Shown here: positions 15,584 through 25,146 of the stretch, in pieces
How positions within the stretch are numbered: position 1 is the first letter of the stretch
How the letters are laid out: every line of letters begins with the position of its first letter
Source: Flavobacteriales bacterium
GTDB taxonomy: Bacteria > Bacteroidota > Bacteroidia > Flavobacteriales_D > Crocinitomicaceae
Direction of reading: 5' to 3'
Assembly (NCBI GenBank): GCA_947449575.1
Contig: CANFRV010000012.1
Coordinates: 1 to 64,000, forward strand
Length of the DNA stretch: 64,000 nucleotides
The notes under the pieces: model-generated
Told to the model about the DNA's origin: nothing
Database searches by the model: none
Seen by the model: only the letters and a program-made list of their open reading frames with translations
Position numbers and translations under genes: made by a program

Positions 15584-17017
15584 ATGAAAAATTCAATAAA
15601 CACTTTTAAAACAATCATTATCATTCTGTTTTTGAGTACATCTATTTTTGCTCAAGACGGTGAATCGCTTTTCAAATCGAAATGTAATGCATGCCATTTA
15701 CTGGATAAAAACTCAACAGGGCCTCTTTTAAAAGATGTCTCAAAAAAATGGGCTGATGCTGGCGAAAATGCTCTGTTATTTGATTGGGTAAAAAATTCTG
15801 CCGCTTTAATCGCTGGAGGAAAAAGTAAAATGGCCAATGAAATCAAAGGTTTCAGCGCTATGGAAATGCCTGCACAGGAGGTGACAAAAGCGGATGTAGA
15901 TGCTATTTTAGCGTTTGTGGATTCATATGCGCCACCAGTGGCAGCTGCAGCGACTTCTAAGGCGACATCTGCTGTACCTGAAAAAGTTGTTGTGCCGAAT
16001 TACACTAAAAACTTAACGTATTTCTACTTTTTAAGTGCACTGGTTATTGTTCTACTTATTACCATTTTCCTGATGTCACAGTCAATCACCAATATGGTGA
16101 AGAATGAACTTTTTAAATCAAAGTTAGCGGAGAAAAAGAATAAAATTGAAACACTTAATTCAAGTGGTGTGTCTAAAACAATTTTAAGTTTTATTGCATT
16201 TTTCGGACTAATGGCAGCAACAAATAATTCTATGGCTTTGAGTTTTGTCGGCCCTGGAAAAACGAAGGAATTATCGCCTTGGTTGCTTGTAGAAACAAGT
16301 GATTTGTACTTCTTAGCATTTATCAATTTAGTTTTAGTCGGCATTGTTTTATATTTAAAGAACTTATTTACAACGGCTTTTGGATTAATCTATTCTATTC
16401 CTGAGAAAGTTTCTAAGAAACGGATGAATATCAACAAGATCGTCAATGACATCGTTCCAATTGAAGAAGAACATACAATTCTAATGCACCACGAATATGA
16501 TGGAATTAGAGAATTAGATAATAATTTACCGCCTTGGTGGGTTTGGGGTTTTATTGCGACAATCATTTTTGCGGTCGTTTACTTGTTTAATTTTCACGTA
16601 TTCAAAACATCCGATTTACAAATTGCTGCGTATGAAAAGGATATGATAAAATTTGAAAAAGAAAACAAAGCGTACAAAGTGAAAATGTCGATGGATATCG
16701 ATGAAACAAATGTCACACTTCTTACTGCTCCTGCTGAATTAGAGAAAGGGAAAGCTTTATTTGAAACTACATGTTCTTCTTGTCACCAAAAGACGGGTGA
16801 AGGATTAGTGGGTCCGAATTTAACAGATAAAAATTGGATCTATGGATATGATATTAAAGAGGTATTTGGAACCGTTAGTAATGGTACTCAAAACAACATG
16901 CCTTCGCACAAAGGAATATTAAATCCGGTCGAAATACAAACTATCGCATCATATGTGCTCTCTCTGCCATACACAAAAGGTAGTCTTGAACCAAAAGGTG
17001 ACATTATAGAAAAATAA
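15584..17017 (+). CDS. ccoP: cbb3 oxidase cytochrome c subunit CcoP with an N-terminal haem domain
   Basis: A 477-residue protein. A signal-like N-terminus (residues 1-23, ending SIFAQ) precedes a monohaem cytochrome c domain with CNACH (Cys34, Cys37, His38) and a Met-rich EMPAQ ligand segment. Helices near 145-165, 195-215 and 240-260 follow, then the CcoP N-domain (HEYDGIRELDNNLPPWWVWGF), then one C-terminal haem domain with CSSCH (Cys397, Cys400, His401) and NNMPSH. Standard CcoP carries both haems after the membrane helix; here one has moved to the N-terminus or been added there. It starts 4 bases after ccoQ. Confidence 0.93.
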   Translation: MKNSINTFKTIIIILFLSTSIFAQDGESLFKSKCNACHLLDKNSTGPLLKDVSKKWADAGENALLFDWVKNSAALIAGGKSKMANEIKGFSAMEMPAQEVTKADVDAILAFVDSYAPPVAAAATSKATSAVPEKVVVPNYTKNLTYFYFLSALVIVLLITIFLMSQSITNMVKNELFKSKLAEKKNKIETLNSSGVSKTILSFIAFFGLMAATNNSMALSFVGPGKTKELSPWLLVETSDLYFLAFINLVLVGIVLYLKNLFTTAFGLIYSIPEKVSKKRMNINKIVNDIVPIEEEHTILMHHEYDGIRELDNNLPPWWVWGFIATIIFAVVYLFNFHVFKTSDLQIAAYEKDMIKFEKENKAYKVKMSMDIDETNVTLLTAPAELEKGKALFETTCSSCHQKTGEGLVGPNLTDKNWIYGYDIKEVFGTVSNGTQNNMPSHKGILNPVEIQTIASYVLSLPYTKGSLEPKGDIIEK

Positions 17018-17128
17018 AGAACTACATCCAAGTATATAAACAACGGAAACAGATTAAGGTGAGTTTATTTCTAACGGATAGAAAGTGAAACAGTCTCGTT
17101 GAGAATCGAAAGTCTTAAAAAGAATAAA

Positions 17129-18526
17129 ATGAGTGAAGACGAAGAAGGATTTAGAGATCGAATAGCAACTATTAGTGAAAAAGGGAAACGTGTATGGATT
17201 TTTCCCAAAAAGCCAAAAGGAAAATTATACAATTATAGAAAAATAGTTAGTTATTTCTTTCTGATTGTTTTGTTTGGCTTGCCGCACGTTAAGTACCAGG
17301 GTCAACAACTGTTACTCTTTAATTTACTGGAGCGGAAATTTATTATTTTTGGAGGAATATTCTGGCCGCAAGATTTTTATTTGTTTGCTATTGCATCAAT
17401 TGTAGGTCTAGTTTTTATTATTCTTTTCACTATTATTTTTGGTCGCGTTTTTTGTGGTTGGGTATGTCCACAGACCATTTTCATGGAAATGGTCTTTAGG
17501 AGAATTGAATATTGGATTGAGGGAGATTATAACCATCAAAAAAAATTAAATGCTCAACCATGGAACAAAGAAAAAATAGCAAAGAGAGCTCTAAAACATA
17601 GTATTTTTTGGATAATTTCTTTTTTTATTGCTAATACGTTCTTATCCTACATTATAGGTAGTGATGAATTATGGCGGATTCAAACAGATCCGAAAGGGAT
17701 ACATTTTGGTGGATTAATTGCTATTGCCATTTTTACAAGTGTTTTTTATTTAGTTTTTGCCCGCTTAAGAGAACAAGTGTGTACAACTATTTGCCCGTAT
17801 GGTCGATTACAAGGTGTTTTATTGGATCAGAACACTATGGTAGTGGCGTATGATAGTGTTAGAGGCGAAAATCGAGCAAAATTCAAAAAGAATGAAGACC
17901 GAAAAGAAAATGCAAAGGGTGATTGTATCGATTGCCATCTTTGTGTCAGCGTTTGTCCTACTGGTATAGATATTCGGAATGGAACGCAACTAGAATGCAT
18001 AAATTGCACAGCTTGTATCGATGAATGCAATACAATCATGGACGGAGTTGGACTTAAAAAAGGTTTAATTCGAATGGTTTCTGAAAACGGAATAAAAAAT
18101 AAAACGGGCTTTGAATGGACGCGCAGAGTAAAATCATATACTGCCCTTTTGATACTTTTATTGGGTATTTTAATTTCCTTATTAATTACAAGATCTGATT
18201 TTGAAACAGTTATATTCAGACTCCGGGGAACGACGTATCAAATGGATGAATCAGGGAAAATCAGTAATATTTTTGAGATAAATTTAACCAATAAGACCAG
18301 AAATAAGTACGATATAAAATTTAAACTAGGGGATCCCGAGGGGGAAATAATCTTAGAAACGAAAAAGTTAACATTGAAAAATGAAGCGGTGATTAATAAC
18401 CGTCTAATAATTAAATATCCGTATGGCAGTATCTCCGATGGAAAAAAAATAATCACCATCATTGTCCTCGGAAATGGAAAAGAAATTCAAAAAGTGAAAG
18501 TCAAATTTATTGGTCCAATGATCTGA
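17129..18526 (+). CDS. ccoG: Cytochrome oxidase accessory protein CcoG (4Fe-4S)
   Basis: A 465-residue membrane ferredoxin-like protein. Several helices carry CGWVCPQTIFMEMVFRRIE and CTTICPYGRLQGVL. A twin cluster segment follows, CIDCHLCVSVCPTGIDIRNG and CINCTACIDECNTIMD. The C-terminal 110 residues are the Ig-like FixG domain. CcoG/RdxA reduces Cu(II) for cbb3 assembly. The open frame reaches back to a TTG at 17099, but ATG 17129 (MSEDEEGFRDRI) is the family-like start. The 111-base gap from ccoP has no visible terminator. Confidence 0.94.
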   Translation: MSEDEEGFRDRIATISEKGKRVWIFPKKPKGKLYNYRKIVSYFFLIVLFGLPHVKYQGQQLLLFNLLERKFIIFGGIFWPQDFYLFAIASIVGLVFIILFTIIFGRVFCGWVCPQTIFMEMVFRRIEYWIEGDYNHQKKLNAQPWNKEKIAKRALKHSIFWIISFFIANTFLSYIIGSDELWRIQTDPKGIHFGGLIAIAIFTSVFYLVFARLREQVCTTICPYGRLQGVLLDQNTMVVAYDSVRGENRAKFKKNEDRKENAKGDCIDCHLCVSVCPTGIDIRNGTQLECINCTACIDECNTIMDGVGLKKGLIRMVSENGIKNKTGFEWTRRVKSYTALLILLLGILISLLITRSDFETVIFRLRGTTYQMDESGKISNIFEINLTNKTRNKYDIKFKLGDPEGEIILETKKLTLKNEAVINNRLIIKYPYGSISDGKKIITIIVLGNGKEIQKVKVKFIGPMI

Positions 18527-18590
18527 TATCATAGATCTCAATTAGTAAAAAATAGCCTTTAAAAAAAAAGATAAACTAAAAAAGAAGAGA

Positions 18591-19019
18591 ATGAACTGGG
18601 GAAAAGGATTAGCAATTGCAATGATTTCATTTATGATATTCATTCTGTATATGGTATTCACTTTGATTTCTAAAACAACGGATCTCGAAAGCACTGATTA
18701 TTACAAAAAAGAAATTGAGTTTGAAAAAGAAATCATTGCCTTACAAAATACAAATCGACTAAAAGAAAAAGTGAAAGTTTCTCAAAATGAGGACTATGTG
18801 GTGGTGCAATTTCCTGCCTTAGAAAAAATGGATTCACTAAAAATTCACTTGTTTCGCCCAAACAATGAAAAAGAAGATCAATTTTTCTCTGTGGAAGATT
18901 CTAAAATTATGCTGATTCCAATTAAAAAACTTAAAAAAGGAACCTACGATTTAAACTTACAATTCAAGATCAACAATGACCTCTACATGCAAAAAGAATC
19001 CATTGTGATAACTAAATAA
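18591..19019 (+). CDS. ccoH: FixH/CcoH-family protein
   Basis: A 142-residue protein. One N-terminal transmembrane helix (KGLAIAMISFMIFILYMVF) is followed by TDLESTDYYKKEIEFEKEI, the FixH signature, and a beta-rich periplasmic part. CcoH takes part in cbb3 assembly with CcoI and CcoG. It lies 64 bases downstream of ccoG. Confidence 0.9.
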   Translation: MNWGKGLAIAMISFMIFILYMVFTLISKTTDLESTDYYKKEIEFEKEIIALQNTNRLKEKVKVSQNEDYVVVQFPALEKMDSLKIHLFRPNNEKEDQFFSVEDSKIMLIPIKKLKKGTYDLNLQFKINNDLYMQKESIVITK

Positions 19020-19078
19020 AAAGAAACTAAAAATTTCAGAATTACAAGATTTTACAAATAATCTGTCTTTAAAATATC

Positions 19079-19858
19079 ATGTTCTCTCTTTTTACATCGG
19101 CTTTTTTACTGGGAATTATTGCCAACTTACATTGCGTTGGAATGTGCGGTCCTATAGCACTTGCGTTGCCTCTAAATCGAAGTTCTAAAGTGGAAATTAT
19201 TGTCGGAATTTTGCAGTATAATTTTGGGAGAATCCTCACCTACTCTATTTTAGGTTACATCATTGGCTTTATTGGTCTGGGGATTCATCTTATTGGAATT
19301 CTTCAATGGGTTAGTATCACTGCTGGCATTGGAATTATCGTCTATGCCTGGAGAAAATATCTCTTCCAAGGAATCCTATTTCAACATCTTAGATTCAATT
19401 TTATTCAAAAATTTACATCCAAAAAAATGGGGTATATTTTACGAAATAACCATCCTTTAAAACTTTTTTTATTTGGAATGTTAAACGGACTTCTGCCCTG
19501 CGGAATGGTTTATACAGCTCTGCTTATTTCGATCGTTGCTGGAAACCCAATCTATTCATCATTTTCTTTGTTTTTCTTTGGTCTCGGTACATTGCCTGGA
19601 ATGCTACTAATATCATTTTTCGCGCAAAAAATCACCACTCGTTTTAGAGGTAAAATAAACAAGATGCTTCCATTTTTTGTGACAATAATTGGGCTTTTAA
19701 TTGTTTTGAGAGGTCTAAATTTAAATATACCCTATCTGAGTCCAAAAACGGAAACACCGAAAAATTCTTTGGATATTAAAATCATTCCTTGTCATTCAAC
19801 TATGATGTTTGGAAATCCCTATTCTAATAATAACCTGAGATTCTGTGTTAATATTTAA
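19079..19858 (+). CDS. DsbD_2/TauE-like membrane protein of the cbb3 locus
   Basis: A 259-residue membrane protein with six to seven helices. The first helix has NLHCVGMCGPIALALPL and the fourth region has GMLNGLLPCGMVYTALL. These paired cysteine/proline motifs are typical of the DsbD_2 (UreH-like) group that databases label as sulfite exporter TauE/SafE family. Members at the end of cbb3 loci are thought to help with copper or thiol redox during oxidase assembly. The membrane cysteines could carry electrons or Cu(I). The substrate is not determinable from sequence. Confidence 0.82.
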   Translation: MFSLFTSAFLLGIIANLHCVGMCGPIALALPLNRSSKVEIIVGILQYNFGRILTYSILGYIIGFIGLGIHLIGILQWVSITAGIGIIVYAWRKYLFQGILFQHLRFNFIQKFTSKKMGYILRNNHPLKLFLFGMLNGLLPCGMVYTALLISIVAGNPIYSSFSLFFFGLGTLPGMLLISFFAQKITTRFRGKINKMLPFFVTIIGLLIVLRGLNLNIPYLSPKTETPKNSLDIKIIPCHSTMMFGNPYSNNNLRFCVNI

Positions 19859-19909
19859 TAATCACTTTTTTAACTAATATAAATCATATTTATTGAGCGA
19901 TTTTCACTG

Positions 19910-19917
19910 TAAATTTG
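19910..19917 (+). promoter_or_regulatory. -7 element upstream of the 19954 gene
   Basis: TAAATTTG matches TAnnTTTG exactly, 37 bases before the ATG. The nearest TTG (19893-19895) is only 14 bases upstream, shorter than usual, so the promoter is only partly supported. Confidence 0.45.
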
Positions 19918-19953
19918 ACCTGATAGAAGATTTACACACAAAAAAAAATAAAG

Positions 19954-20337
19954 ATGCAAAAGAAAGATTCAATTTACGAATTACACGAAGATCATAAGGA
20001 ATGGCTTAGCAAATTAGATTTCTACAAAGACGATATTAAAATCTTAAAACATCGATTGGAGGAAGTCGTTTCTAAAAATACCGATCATTCAGTGCTTGCT
20101 GAAGCTGAAAAGTTTCAGAATCAATTTATCGTTCAAAATGATAATATTGATCACATCAGACATTTTATTAACTTAGAAGAAAATAAAATTGAGAAAATTG
20201 TAAATGCAAATCCGGTAGCTGTGGATCATCGGAAAATAGAACATCGTGAGGTGCAAAAAGATTTAATAGACAATTTTGAAAAAAACTTTAAGCAATTGAG
20301 AATCGATTTCAACGCATATATTGCAAAATGGATATAA
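19954..20337 (+). CDS. Small helical coiled-coil protein, unknown function
   Basis: A 127-residue cytoplasmic protein. It is almost entirely helical with heptad-like patterns (ELHEDHKEWLSKLDFYKDDI, then LEEVVSKN and NIDHIRHFINLEEN). Histidines are frequent (11), including HEDHKEW near the start, reminiscent of hemerythrin-like helical bundles but without a clear HxxxE/HxxxH set. The family is not recognised. It sits after the cbb3 locus, has its own -7 element and a strong terminator. Confidence 0.65.
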   Translation: MQKKDSIYELHEDHKEWLSKLDFYKDDIKILKHRLEEVVSKNTDHSVLAEAEKFQNQFIVQNDNIDHIRHFINLEENKIEKIVNANPVAVDHRKIEHREVQKDLIDNFEKNFKQLRIDFNAYIAKWI

Positions 20338-20363
20338 CTGACTTCTAAGTACTTATTCTTTGA

Positions 20364-20396
20364 AAAAAATTCGTTTAATTCTTAAACGAATTTTTT
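20364..20396 (+). terminator. Rho-independent terminator after the 19954 gene
   Basis: A perfect 15-bp stem (20364-20378 with 20382-20396) around a TTC loop. The 3' arm ends in six T and the 5' arm in six A. The symmetry means it could also work on the other strand. Confidence 0.85.
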
Positions 20397-20475
20397 GTTT
20401 AAAATAGTGATGTTATTGCAAACCTTTTCTCAATTTTACACGTTACTAAGTAATGAAACCAAATAAGAAAAAAAT

Positions 20476-21012
20476 ATGACTGGAAATACTGCTGCAAAGC
20501 AAGCACATAAGATTAACACAAATGAAGATTTAAAAGGCGTATTCCAACGGACAACTTTTTCAATACTATTCTTCACCTCAGTCACTATTGCTTTTTTTAT
20601 GCAATCTTGCGCTAAAGACAGCACGAAAGTGGTAGTAAGTTCTAGCAGTTCAAAGAAAAGTCATAATTTAGGTCAAAACTGTATGAATTGCCATGTTAGT
20701 GGAGGTGAAGCTGCAAATGAAGGGGGTGTTTTCTACATTGCGGGAAGTGTGTATGATAGTTCTCTTTCATTTGCTAACCCGAATGCTACTGTAAATATGT
20801 ACACAGGTCCTGGAGGAACTGGGACTTTAAAATACTCAATTCCAGTCGATAAAAAAGGTAATTTTTATGCTACTGGTGGTGTTGATTTTGGCTCTGGCCT
20901 TTATCCTTCCGTGCAAGGTGCGACAACCGTTCACCATATGAGTTCGCCTGTAATGACTGGGCAATGCAATAGTTGTCACAATGTGTCAACTTCAAAAATT
21001 TGGGCAAATTAA
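20476..21012 (+). CDS. Lipoprotein with two CxxCH haem c motifs
   Basis: A 178-residue envelope protein. A 26-residue polar N-terminus precedes a hydrophobic segment (FSILFFTSVTIAFFMQSC), so the Cys is a likely lipid anchor. The first haem motif is CMNCH in HNLGQNCMNCHVSGGEA and the second is CNSCH near the C-terminus (TGQCNSCHNVS). Between them is a beta domain (FYIAGSVYDSSLSFANPNATV) of the kind seen in extracellular cytochrome-like proteins of anaerobic metal reducers. It probably binds two haems and carries electrons. It is cut off from cbb3 by a terminator. Confidence 0.75.
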   Translation: MTGNTAAKQAHKINTNEDLKGVFQRTTFSILFFTSVTIAFFMQSCAKDSTKVVVSSSSSKKSHNLGQNCMNCHVSGGEAANEGGVFYIAGSVYDSSLSFANPNATVNMYTGPGGTGTLKYSIPVDKKGNFYATGGVDFGSGLYPSVQGATTVHHMSSPVMTGQCNSCHNVSTSKIWAN

Positions 21013-21144
21013 TCAGTTGTAGAAAATCGGTAGCGAAAAAGTTCACTTTCAAGGGTTTATATTTAAGCGTCTTTTAATTTTTTAGTGGTAATAAATTGAT
21101 CATTGTCTAATAAGTAAGGTTGTTAATTATTCTGCTCTAAATCA

Positions 21145-21175
21145 TTGATTTTTCAAACATATTAATCTAAATTTG
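21145..21175 (+). promoter_or_regulatory. Promoter of the fumarase gene
   Basis: TTG (21145-21147), 20 bases, then TAAATTTG (21168-21175), an exact -7 match. The leader to the ATG at 21210 would be about 30 bases. Confidence 0.6.
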
Positions 21176-21209
21176 TACTGTTTCAAACTAAAAATGAAAC
21201 CTTATAATT

Positions 21210-22814
21210 ATGGCAGATTTTACATACCAAGATCCTTATACAATACTAAGAGATTCAACCGAATATAGAAAAATTTCTTCTGACTTTGTGACCGTAGAAA
21301 AATGTGGAAACAGAGAGATTTTAACAATTGACCCAAAAGCATTAGAATTTCTTGCTGAAAAAGCATTGGCAGATGTGTCATTTTATCTTAGAACTTCTCA
21401 TTTAGAAAAATTGAATGCGATTTTACAAGATCCTGAAGCAACTGATAATGACCGTTTTGTTGCCTATAATTTATTGCAAAATGCCGTTGTTGCTGCTGAA
21501 GGTCAACTTCCTTCTTGTCAAGATACTGGAACGGCAATCGTACTGGCAAAAAAAGGGGAAGATGTATATACGGGAACGGATGATGCTGAATTTTTATCGA
21601 AGGGGATTTTCAATACGTTTCAGGAACGAAATCTTCGCTATTCGCAAGTAGTTGCCTTAAACATGTTTGAGGAAAAGAATTCGGGTTCAAACCTACCTGC
21701 TCAAATTGATATTTACGCAAAAAAAGGCATGCAATATGAATTCTTATTTTTAGCAAAAGGTGGCGGCTCTGCAAATAAAACATTCTTGTACCAAAAAACT
21801 AAATCGCTTTTAAATGATAAATCACTGGAGGAATTTGTAAGAGAAAAAATTAAAGATTTAGGAACTTCGGCTTGCCCTCCGTATCATTTGGCTTTTGTAG
21901 TTGGAGGAACCTCTGCTGAGGCGAATTTAGCTGCTGTAAAAAAAGCTTCTGCCGGTTATTTCGATGAGCTTCCAACGGAAGGGAATATGAATGGTCAAGC
22001 TTTTCGTGATTTAGAATGGGAGAAAAGAATTCACTTAATTTGTCAAGAAAGTACTATTGGAGCGCAATTTGGGGGGAAATATTTCACCCATGATGTCAGA
22101 CTTATTAGATTGCCTAGACATGCTGCTTCTTGCCCTGTAGGATTAGGTGTTTCCTGTTCTGCGGATAGAAATATCAAAGCGAAAATTACAAAAGAAGGAT
22201 TATTCTTGGAACAATTAGAAATGAATCCTCGAAGATTATTACCGGCAACTGCGCCTCATTTAGAGCCAGCAATTGAAATAAATCTGGATAGACCGATGGC
22301 AGAAGTTTTAGCTGAGTTATCCAAATATCCTATTAAAACGAGATTAACACTAAATGGAACATTGATTGTTGCAAGAGATATGGCGCATGCTAAAATTCAA
22401 GAAATTATTGAATCTGGAAAGCCAATGCCTGAATATTTCAAAAATCATCCTATCTACTATGCTGGTCCTGCAAAAACACCTCAAGGAATGGCGTCCGGAA
22501 GTTTCGGACCAACTACGGCGGGAAGAATGGATTCATATGTTGCTAATTTTCAAAGCCTAGGCGGAAGTATGATTATGCTAGCCAAAGGAAATCGATCAAA
22601 AGAAGTAACCAATGCATGTGCAAAATATGGTGGATTTTATTTAGGGTCAATTGGCGGTCCTGCAGCAATTTTAGCGAAGGAAAATATTACTTCCGTAGAA
22701 GTTGTTGATTTTGAAGAAATGGGAATGGAAGCCGTAAGAAAAATAACAATTAAAAACTTCCCCGCTTTTATCATTACGGACGATAAAGGAAATGATTTTT
22801 TTGAAAATTTATAA
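21210..22814 (+). CDS. fumA: Class I fumarate hydratase (4Fe-4S)
   Basis: A 534-residue iron-sulfur fumarase that converts fumarate to malate in the TCA cycle. The N-terminal alpha domain has [26 protein letters not shown] and [17 protein letters not shown], which supply the three cluster cysteines. The C-terminal beta domain shows [23 protein letters not shown] and [12 protein letters not shown]. Length fits the single-chain form. The symbol fumA is by family; fumB would be equally valid. It has a good promoter and runs 38 bases ahead of the CDF transporter. Confidence 0.96.
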   Translation: MADFTYQDPYTILRDSTEYRKISSDFVTVEKCGNREILTIDPKALEFLAEKALADVSFYLRTSHLEKLNAILQDPEATDNDRFVAYNLLQNAVVAAEGQLPSCQDTGTAIVLAKKGEDVYTGTDDAEFLSKGIFNTFQERNLRYSQVVALNMFEEKNSGSNLPAQIDIYAKKGMQYEFLFLAKGGGSANKTFLYQKTKSLLNDKSLEEFVREKIKDLGTSACPPYHLAFVVGGTSAEANLAAVKKASAGYFDELPTEGNMNGQAFRDLEWEKRIHLICQESTIGAQFGGKYFTHDVRLIRLPRHAASCPVGLGVSCSADRNIKAKITKEGLFLEQLEMNPRRLLPATAPHLEPAIEINLDRPMAEVLAELSKYPIKTRLTLNGTLIVARDMAHAKIQEIIESGKPMPEYFKNHPIYYAGPAKTPQGMASGSFGPTTAGRMDSYVANFQSLGGSMIMLAKGNRSKEVTNACAKYGGFYLGSIGGPAAILAKENITSVEVVDFEEMGMEAVRKITIKNFPAFIITDDKGNDFFENL

Positions 22815-22852
22815 GTTACAATACCTTTACTTATTGACAATTCCCTTAATGA

Positions 22853-23731
22853 ATGGACCAAATGACGCATGAAGAAACGGCTGTAAAAGCAACTTATTTT
22901 AGTATTGCAGGAAATTCTTCGCTGGCACTAATCAAAGGTTTGGCAGGATATTTTGGAAATTCTTACGCGCTAATTGCGGATGCTATTGAATCAACAACTG
23001 ATATTTTCGCGTCTTTTCTTGTATTGTTTGGAATTAAATATTCCAATAAACCCGCAGATAAAAATCATCCATACGGTCACGGAAGAGCTGAACCTTTAAT
23101 CACGTTTCTTGTTGTAGGATTTTTAATAACATCCGCTACCATAATCGCCTACGAAAGTATCAAAAACATAAGCACTCCGCATGATTTACCAAGTCCTTAT
23201 GTTTTACTTATTTTAGTTCCTATCATAATTTGGAAAGAAATATCGTTTAGAATTGTGATCAAAAAAAGTAAAGAAACCAATAGCTCTTCTTTAAAAGCAG
23301 ATGCTTGGCACCATCGAAGTGATGCTATTACTTCAATTGCTGCATTGATTGGAGTTTCTATCGCTCTAATCGCTGGTAAAGGCTATGAATCGGCGGATGA
23401 TTGGGCTGCATTATTTGCCGCCATATTTATTTTATACAATAGCTATCATATTTTCAGACCTGCTCTTGGAGAAATTATGGATGAACATAAATATGACGAA
23501 CAAGTGGATTTGATTCGAAAAGTAGCCAAAACAGTGGATGGAATTATCAATACTGAAAAATGTTTTATTCGGAAAGTGGGCATGAAGTACCATGTAGAAT
23601 TGCATGCAACTGTTGATGCAGCGATTAGTGTCAAAGAAGGCCATCAATTAGCTCACGTTTTAAAAGACACACTACGATCAGAAATTATTGAATTAGGTCA
23701 TGTTTTGATTCATATTGAACCAAATGACTAG
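22853..23731 (+). CDS. Cation diffusion facilitator (CDF) metal transporter
   Basis: A 292-residue transporter. Six helices carry the CDF residues: ALIADAIESTTDIFAS in the second helix (Asp pair for the metal) and DAWHHRSDAITSIAAL in the fifth. KNHPYGHGRAEPL is the usual loop. The C-terminal ferredoxin-like domain (VAKTVDGIINTEKCFIRKVG) is present with HVLIHIEP at the end. CDF proteins export zinc, iron, cobalt or manganese in exchange for protons. The specific ion cannot be read off; the HxxxD pair in helix 5 is compatible with zinc or iron. Confidence 0.93.
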   Translation: MDQMTHEETAVKATYFSIAGNSSLALIKGLAGYFGNSYALIADAIESTTDIFASFLVLFGIKYSNKPADKNHPYGHGRAEPLITFLVVGFLITSATIIAYESIKNISTPHDLPSPYVLLILVPIIIWKEISFRIVIKKSKETNSSSLKADAWHHRSDAITSIAALIGVSIALIAGKGYESADDWAALFAAIFILYNSYHIFRPALGEIMDEHKYDEQVDLIRKVAKTVDGIINTEKCFIRKVGMKYHVELHATVDAAISVKEGHQLAHVLKDTLRSEIIELGHVLIHIEPND

Positions 23732-23933
23732 CTTAATCTGAGTTTTTTTTCGAGAATTCTTTATTTATAGCACAGAATTTTTCTAAAATAATACAAGTTT
23801 CAGTAAGCGAATATTTTGTTTGATATTTTATATTTGTTGACGATTTTGTTATTGACTCAATATTTCAGCGCTAATTTAACCTCTACTTCATATTGAATAG
23901 TTAAATTTACAAGCAAATAAAAAAACGAATAAA

Positions 23934-25142
23934 ATGACATTTGATATCGCAATAATTGGTGGAGGAATCGTTGGTGCAGCTACGATGTACAAAATACAAA
24001 AAGAAAATCCTTCCTTAAAACTTATTCTTATTGAAAAAGAAGATATTCTTGCAGATCATCAAACTGGTCACAATTCTGGAGTGATTCATTCTGGATTATA
24101 TTACAAACCAGGATCATTAAAAGCAAAAAATTGTATTCAAGGCCGACATGAATTAGTAGCTTTTGCGAAAGAAAATAATATTGCCCACGATATTTGCGGA
24201 AAAATTGTTGTTGCAACGGAAGAAAGTGAGTTAGAAAATTTAGAAAAAGTATACAACCTTGGAATTGCCAACGAAATTGAAGGAATAAGAAAATTAACAG
24301 CGGAAGAAATAAAAGAATATGAGCCAAGTTGTGTAGGAATTGCTGGAATTCATGTTCCATGCACTGGTATCATCGATTTTCGCGCTGCTACTGCAAAAAT
24401 GGTTGAACTTGCTTTAGCGATTCAACCAGAAAGTCAATTGAAACTAAGCCATGAAGTAACTGACATAAAAAAGAATCCAGAAACATCAACTGTTGTTACG
24501 AACAAAGGAAATTTTGAAGCGAAATACCTTGTGTTTTGCGCAGGACTGCAAGCGGATCGATTAGCGAGAAAAGATGGTGTTGATTTAAAAGAAAAAGTAG
24601 TCGGTTTCCGTGGAGATTATTACGAATTAACTGAAAATGCTAAACATAAGATCAAAAATTTAATTTACCCAGTTCCAAATCCTGATTTCCCTTTCCTTGG
24701 CGTTCATTTTACTAGAATGACGGACGGGGAAATTGAATGTGGACCAAACGCGGTGTTCACTTTCAAACGAGAAGGATACAAAAAAACTGATTTTTCTTGG
24801 AGAGATACGATCGATGCACTTACCTATCGAGGGACATGGAAATTATTTTTCGGAAATATGAAATTTGGGATCAATGAATATCGAAGAGCTTTCTCGAAAA
24901 AATTATTTTTACAAACACTTCAACGAATGGTTCCTTCTTTAACAATGGATGATATTAAACCAGGAAGAGCAGGTGTCAGAGCTTTACTTTTAAGACAAGA
25001 CGGAGACACAAGAGATGATTTTAGAATCGAATATCATGGTAAATCTATTCACGTCTTAAATGCACCTTCTCCAGCTGCGACTGCATCTCTAGCAATTGGT
25101 GGTTACATCGCTGAAGAATGTAAAAAGCATTTTGGATTGTAA
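23934..25142 (+). CDS. lhgO: L-2-hydroxyglutarate oxidase
   Basis: A 402-residue FAD-dependent oxidoreductase that oxidises L-2-hydroxyglutarate to 2-oxoglutarate. The dinucleotide-binding glycine motif is at the start (IIGGGIVGAATMY). HNSGVIHSGLYYKPGSLKA is the LhgO/DAO-family substrate segment, VGFRGDYYEL is seen near 225, and the C-terminal RAGVRALLLRQDGDTRDDF and NAPSPAATASLAIG close the FAD site. It converges on the TlpA-like gene with a 4-base gap and has no visible terminator. Confidence 0.94.
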   Translation: MTFDIAIIGGGIVGAATMYKIQKENPSLKLILIEKEDILADHQTGHNSGVIHSGLYYKPGSLKAKNCIQGRHELVAFAKENNIAHDICGKIVVATEESELENLEKVYNLGIANEIEGIRKLTAEEIKEYEPSCVGIAGIHVPCTGIIDFRAATAKMVELALAIQPESQLKLSHEVTDIKKNPETSTVVTNKGNFEAKYLVFCAGLQADRLARKDGVDLKEKVVGFRGDYYELTENAKHKIKNLIYPVPNPDFPFLGVHFTRMTDGEIECGPNAVFTFKREGYKKTDFSWRDTIDALTYRGTWKLFFGNMKFGINEYRRAFSKKLFLQTLQRMVPSLTMDDIKPGRAGVRALLLRQDGDTRDDFRIEYHGKSIHVLNAPSPAATASLAIGGYIAEECKKHFGL

Positions 25143-25146
25143 AAGT

